A DNA stretch of 9,055 nucleotides, taken from positions 1 through 9,055 of the forward strand of contig JAFDAE010000071.1 of NCBI GenBank assembly GCA_019314005.1, read 5' to 3'. Numbering within the stretch: position 1 is the stretch's first letter; each line of letters starts with the position of its first letter. Of the stretch, positions 6,288-9,055 are shown piece by piece. This DNA comes from Deltaproteobacteria bacterium (GTDB lineage Bacteria > Desulfobacterota > Desulfobacteria > C00003060 > C00003106). Position numbers and translations under genes: made by a program. The notes under the pieces are model-generated. The model did no database searches, was not told the origin of the DNA, and saw only the letters and a list, made by a program, of their open reading frames with translations.

Positions 6288-8368
6288 TTGTCACCTTTTC
6301 TCTTTTCCTCGTGGTCCTTTTTCAATTGCTCGGCAACACTCTGGGGAACCTTGTTGTATCGGGCGAATTCCATGGTAAATTCGGCCTTCCCCTGGGTACT
6401 GGATCTTAGTGTGGTAGAGTAACCGAACATTTCAGCCAAGGGGATTTCCGCCTCTACCGTGGAAAAGACCCCATCCTCTGAAGTGCTGATTATGATCCCT
6501 CTCCTTTGATTAAGCGATGCCAACACATTGCCTTGAAATTCCGAGGGGCCTTCTACGGAAACCTTCATAACCGGTTCCAAAATTGTAGGCGCTGCCTTTC
6601 TATACGAAGACCTGAACGCCCCGATCGCTGCCTGTTGAAACGCCATGTCCGAAGAGTCTACCGCGTGAGAATGACCATCATCAATGGTTACTTGTATCCC
6701 CACAATGGGGGCCCCGATCAGCTCTCCTTGCTTGAGGCACGCTTGAAATCCCTTGTCACACGAGGGGATATATTCAGTCGGGATCGCCCCTCCCTTGATT
6801 TTGTTGACAAAGTTATAGGCTGCTTCTTCGTACGGTTCCATCTGCCCTGCAACGCGGCCATACTGTCCCGCGCCACCCGTCTGTTTCTTGTGAGTGTAAT
6901 TGAACTCAATCGTTCGTGTAATGGTTTCCCGATAGGCTACCTTCGGCATACCGGTCTCGACTTCTGCATTATATTCTCGTTTCATCCGTTCGACATAGAC
7001 ATCCAGATGGAGCTCCCCCATGCCTGAGATGATCGTATCGCCTGTCTCATCGTCCAGGGTGACCCTGAATGTAGGATCTTCCTTGGTAAAGCGGTTTAAT
7101 GCCTTGGACATATTGACTTGCGCTTTGTTGTCCTGGGGTACAATCGCCAAGGAGATAACCGGTTCCGGAACATACATGGAGGACATGCTGTAATTTATTG
7201 TTCTGTCGGTAAAGGTATCGCCGGAGGAACAGTCTATGCCGAAGAGAGCGACAATATCACCCGCGTCTGTGTGTTCGACATCTTCCATCTTGTCGGCATG
7301 CATACGAACAAGCCTGCCCACTTTTACCTTCTTCTTGGTTTTTGTGTTGAATATAGTATCCCCTTTTTTAAGAGAGCCCTGATATATACGGATATATGTA
7401 AGCTGTCCGTACCGGCTTACTTCAAGTTTGAAAGTAAGCGCGACAAAAGGATCTTCCGAATTGGATGATAAACGGACCTCATTTTCGTTGTTGTCGAGGT
7501 CCAATGCAAAGTTTTTAATATCGTCCGGTTCAGGTAGATATTTTGTAACCGCATCCAGTACAAGCTGAACTCCGATATTCTTATAAGCGGAACCTAAAAA
7601 TACAGGGGTTAATTCCAGTGAAAGAGTTCCCTGTCGGACTGCGTCATAGATGAGTTCTTCAGTCACACTGTCTTCCAGTATGGCTTCGGTCAATTCGTCT
7701 GAAAAGAGTGATACGGCATCAAGCATTTCTTCACGGCGTGCTTCTGCTTCTTCACGGAGGTCTGATGGAATTTTGTCTATCCGTATCTGTTCACCGTTAG
7801 GTCCTTCAAAATAGTATCCCTTCATGGTGACAAGGTCTACCACCCCCTTATGGTTTGCTTCCAGCCCTATTGGGATTTGCATCAGGATCGCGTTGTGTCT
7901 GAGTTTTTCACGGAGTTGGTCTACTACCCGTACCGGGTTCGCGCCGGAACGGTCGCATTTGTTGATAAAGGCAATGCGGGGGACCTTGTAGCGAGTCATC
8001 TGCCGGTCCACTGTGATTGATTGGGATTGGACCCCACCTACTGAGCACAGCACCAAAATAGCGCCATCAAGCACTCTCAGAGCCCGTTCCACTTCGATAG
8101 TGAAATCAACGTGTCCCGGCGTATCTATGATATTGATTATATGATCGTTCCAGGTGCAATAGGTGGCGGCGGACGCGATGGTAATTCCACGTTCTCGTTC
8201 CAGTTCCATGGAATCCATTGTAGCACCGACACCATCTTTGCCTTTAACATCATGGATGGCGTAGATCCTCTTGGTATAAAAAAGTATCCGTTCCGTCAGA
8301 GTAGTTTTTCCGGAATCTATATGCGCGCTGATTCCAATGTTCCTCAATTTGGTTAATTCATTGTCCAT
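6284..8368 (-). CDS. fusA: Elongation factor G, mitochondrial-like (spdEFG1-type)
   Basis: A 694-residue translational GTPase that moves tRNAs and mRNA through the ribosome after peptide transfer. GTPase motifs are intact: P-loop AHIDSGKT (15-22), switch I ERERGITI (57-64), DTPGH (82-86) with catalytic H86, and NKCD (136-139); GSAYKN supplies G5. Domains II to V follow, including the domain IV tip with [14 protein letters not shown] and [38 protein letters not shown] and [10 protein letters not shown] resemble mitochondrial EF-G1 more than the usual bacterial AHIDAGKTTTTERIL type, which points to the spdEFG1 group. I chose ATG 8368, with AAAGGA 10 nt upstream, over a GTG at 8389 that lacks a ribosome site. 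It is not in a str operon: a promoter and leader lie upstream and a RecA-like ATPase overlaps its stop. Whether other EF-G copies exist cannot be seen here. Confidence 0.95.
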   Translation of the reverse strand: MDNELTKLRNIGISAHIDSGKTTLTERILFYTKRIYAIHDVKGKDGVGATMDSMELERERGITIASAATYCTWNDHIINIIDTPGHVDFTIEVERALRVLDGAILVLCSVGGVQSQSITVDRQMTRYKVPRIAFINKCDRSGANPVRVVDQLREKLRHNAILMQIPIGLEANHKGVVDLVTMKGYYFEGPNGEQIRIDKIPSDLREEAEARREEMLDAVSLFSDELTEAILEDSVTEELIYDAVRQGTLSLELTPVFLGSAYKNIGVQLVLDAVTKYLPEPDDIKNFALDLDNNENEVRLSSNSEDPFVALTFKLEVSRYGQLTYIRIYQGSLKKGDTIFNTKTKKKVKVGRLVRMHADKMEDVEHTDAGDIVALFGIDCSSGDTFTDRTINYSMSSMYVPEPVISLAIVPQDNKAQVNMSKALNRFTKEDPTFRVTLDDETGDTIISGMGELHLDVYVERMKREYNAEVETGMPKVAYRETITRTIEFNYTHKKQTGGAGQYGRVAGQMEPYEEAAYNFVNKIKGGAIPTEYIPSCDKGFQACLKQGELIGAPIVGIQVTIDDGHSHAVDSSDMAFQQAAIGAFRSSYRKAAPTILEPVMKVSVEGPSEFQGNVLASLNQRRGIIISTSEDGVFSTVEAEIPLAEMFGYSTTLRSSTQGKAEFTMEFARYNKVPQSVAEQLKKDHEEKRKGDK

Positions 8369-8378
8369 GTTACAAATT

Positions 8379-8384
8379 TCCTTT
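8379..8384 (-). promoter_or_regulatory. Shine-Dalgarno site deciding the fusA start
   Basis: On the - strand AAAGGA is placed 10 nt before the ATG at 8368. It lies downstream of the alternative GTG at 8389, which has no such site of its own, so the ATG is preferred. Confidence 0.6.
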
Positions 8385-8399
8385 GGCACAAAATAAAAG

Positions 8400-8435
8400 G
8401 ATCTTGCACAAGACTCGTTGCAAGACCCTCTTGAC
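8400..8435 (-). promoter_or_regulatory. Attenuator-like leader of fusA with competing hairpins
   Basis: Read on the - strand, TCTTGCA (8425-8419) can pair with TGCAAGA (8408-8402), extended past one mismatch by GG/CC, and is followed by CCTTTTATTTT, a terminator-like layout just before the fusA ribosome site. The same TCTTG can instead pair with CAAGA (8433-8429) across a 3-nt loop, while a second GTCTT (8414-8410) can pair with AAGAT (8405-8401). Mutually exclusive pairings upstream of a U-rich tract are the mark of attenuation. The stems are short (5-7 bp) and no leader peptide or known riboswitch is recognised. Confidence 0.4.
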
Positions 8436-8456
8436 TATTTTTTAGTGAAACTATTC

Positions 8457-8485
8457 TTAATACCTATGCTTCGATTAAATGTCAA
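8457..8485 (-). promoter_or_regulatory. Sigma-70-type promoter for fusA and the ATPase gene
   Basis: On the - strand a perfect -35 box TTGACA (8485-8480) is followed, after exactly 17 nt, by TATTAA (8462-8457), four of six matches to TATAAT. Transcription would start near 8450, giving a leader of about 80 nt that contains the competing hairpins and the ribosome site. Confidence 0.6.
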
Positions 8486-8559
8486 GGAAAAACTAACCAG
8501 CAGCCTCGGCCTCAAGAACAGAAAAGCTAAGCTCAGATCCTGCCTTTTATTGTTCAAAG

Positions 8560-8596
8560 ATTAGTAGTTTTAACCTACTAATAACCTACTATTAGT
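8560..8596. repeat. Cluster of CTACTAA/TTAGTAG motifs between divergent genes
   Basis: ATTAGTAG (8560-8567) is an inverted match to CTACTAAT (8575-8582). TAACCTACTA occurs twice in tandem with an 11-bp period (8571-8580 and 8582-8591), and ACTAAT (8577-8582) pairs with ATTAGT (8591-8596). Such nested short repeats one helical turn apart could be binding sites for a regulator of fusA or of the sensor gene at 8804; the factor is unknown. Confidence 0.4.
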
Positions 8597-8673
8597 TTAT
8601 TGTTTACTTTTGGTAATTCGATAGTAATATAAATCTCTTTAGAATATTGTTTCATAACTGTCTCTCAGGCATT

Positions 8674-8700
8674 CCTCCCTTCGCCCGGGGGAGGCTTTTT
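8674..8700 (+). terminator. Rho-independent-terminator-like hairpin in a divergent intergenic region
   Basis: CCTCCC (8674-8679) and GGGAGG (8689-8694) form a GC-rich 6-bp stem with a 9-nt loop, followed by CTTTTT. On the + strand this has terminator shape, yet no gene ends here: fusA reads away to the left and the sensor gene starts to the right. It could end a short RNA, act in the leader of the gene at 8804, or belong to the adjacent repeat. Confidence 0.5.
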
Positions 8701-8757
8701 GCGGGAATGACGATCTCGCCTCATTGCCCATCATGCCCGTGGAGGCGGGGATCCAGA
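8701..8757. repeat. Degenerate dispersed repeat (CGGGAATGA ... GGGGATCCAG type)
   Basis: CGGGAATGA (8702-8710) is an 8-of-9 inverted match to TCATGCCCG (8731-8739), and GGAGGCGGGGATCCAGAG closes the unit. The layout recalls the dispersed element with TCATTCCCGC arms and a GGGAATCCAG end that is common between genes in many proteobacteria. This copy is diverged. No coding role is seen. Confidence 0.45.
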
Positions 8758-8803
8758 GAATTAGGTTGCCTTTTGTTTATCTGAAGTCTTATGTGAAAAG
8801 CCC

Positions 8804-9055
8804 ATGAGAAAGGAAAAGTTATCCAAGAATGCGGTCATGGCCGGCATGGCCGGTCTTGTAATTATGACCGTCATTATATGCCTGACTTACTTAGTCCAAA
8901 AGGATTTTGAACAATCTGTTGTTTCCCAGACGCAACAGCAGTTGTTAACGATTGCAAAGACAACTGCAAGCAGTGTGGAACAATTTATTGCCAAGCATTT
9001 AGAATCGCTAAACACCATTTCGCGGAATCCGAGCCTGCAGGAAGAGGTTTATAGG
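8804..9055 (+). CDS. N-terminal part of a membrane-anchored sensor protein (partial, runs off the right edge)
   Basis: An open frame of 84 codons from ATG 8804 to the window end with no stop. Residues 1-9 are basic (RKEKLSK), followed by a hydrophobic helix at about 10-31 (VMAGMAGLVIMTVIICLTYLV), then a polar helical segment QQQLLTIAKTTASSVEQFI and LESLNTISRNPSLQEEV. This is the typical start of a single-pass sensor whose extracytoplasmic domain begins after the first membrane helix, as in Cache-domain histidine kinases, diguanylate cyclases or chemoreceptors. The output domain lies outside the window, so the class cannot be decided. CATGGCCGG is repeated in tandem (8836-8853) and encodes the MAG-MAG part of the helix. 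The ribosome site is weak (GAAAAG 3 nt upstream). It is divergent from fusA. Confidence 0.7.
   Translation, partial: MRKEKLSKNAVMAGMAGLVIMTVIICLTYLVQKDFEQSVVSQTQQQLLTIAKTTASSVEQFIAKHLESLNTISRNPSLQEEVYR

Larger units (their letters stand above)
8369..8803. other. Divergent intergenic region (about 435 nt) between fusA and the membrane-sensor gene
   Basis: From left to right it holds the fusA ribosome site and attenuator-like leader, the fusA promoter, the CTACTAA motif cluster, a weak + strand promoter candidate (TTTACT at 8603-8608, 16 nt, TAATAT at 8625-8630), the terminator-like hairpin and the degenerate repeat. No protein-coding frame is supported inside it. Confidence 0.6.

Noticed and set aside
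6506..7027. 173-codon open frame on the + strand opposite fusA
   Set aside because: It mirrors conserved EF-G coding sequence and shows no domain of its own.
8369..8389. GTG start adding seven residues to EF-G
   Set aside because: No ribosome site precedes the GTG, while AAAGGA lies between it and the ATG at 8368; EF-G proteins normally begin close to the P-loop as in the shorter form.
1..9055. CRISPR array, tRNA, rRNA, phage or toxin-antitoxin system
   Set aside because: No regularly spaced repeats, no cloverleaf-like or rRNA sequence, and no phage or toxin-antitoxin proteins were seen on either strand.

Overview
The window suggests a Gram-negative bacterium, most likely of the Desulfobacterota (deltaproteobacterial) type. 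KdsD (arabinose-5-phosphate isomerase) implies Kdo and lipopolysaccharide synthesis. The EF-G is of the mitochondrial-like kind known from spirochaetes, planctomycetes and deltaproteobacteria. A RecA/KaiC-like ATPase follows fusA, and several genes use TTG starts. The taxonomic call is an inference from protein character; no rRNA or tRNA gene is visible.

Left part (1-4826, all + strand) is a tight run of genes: the 3' end of surE (to 103), a YhaM-like OB-fold/HD 3'-5' exoribonuclease (134-1096), kdsD (1093-2079, ATGA overlap), a divergent dihydrodipicolinate synthase/N-acetylneuraminate lyase-family protein that appears to lack the Schiff-base lysine (2060-3016, overlapping kdsD), a cytoplasmic PAS histidine kinase of the NarX/DegS type (3049-4161) and its NarL/FixJ-type response regulator (4173-4826). 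Gaps are 32 nt or less, so it reads as one operon that joins nucleotide and RNA turnover, a Kdo precursor step and a two-component system.

Middle (4827-5582): about 420 nt of intergenic sequence with an imperfect inverted repeat just after the response regulator, a weak stem-loop, and a perfect 16-bp palindrome bracketed by short direct repeats that looks like a miniature transposon relic. Then comes one small, unrecognised, cysteine-containing gene (5247-5552) with a strong Shine-Dalgarno site.

Right part (5583-8485, - strand) is a two-gene operon: fusA (EF-G, 8368 down to 6284), translationally coupled by an ATGA overlap to a RecA/KaiC-like P-loop ATPase (6287 down to 5583). fusA has a readable promoter (TTGACA-17 nt-TATTAA) and a leader with an attenuator-like set of alternative hairpins. 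It does not sit in a str (rpsL-rpsG-fusA-tuf) context.

The divergent intergenic region (8369-8803) also holds an iterated CTACTAA/TTAGTAG cluster, a good rho-independent-terminator shape on the + strand and a degenerate GGGAATGA-type dispersed repeat. The window ends inside a + strand gene (from 8804) for a membrane sensor protein, of which only the N-terminal 84 residues are present.

The observations most worth following are the pseudo-active-site aldolase-family protein in the kdsD/two-component operon, the mitochondrial-type EF-G coupled to an uncharacterised ATPase, and the possible attenuation of that pair.
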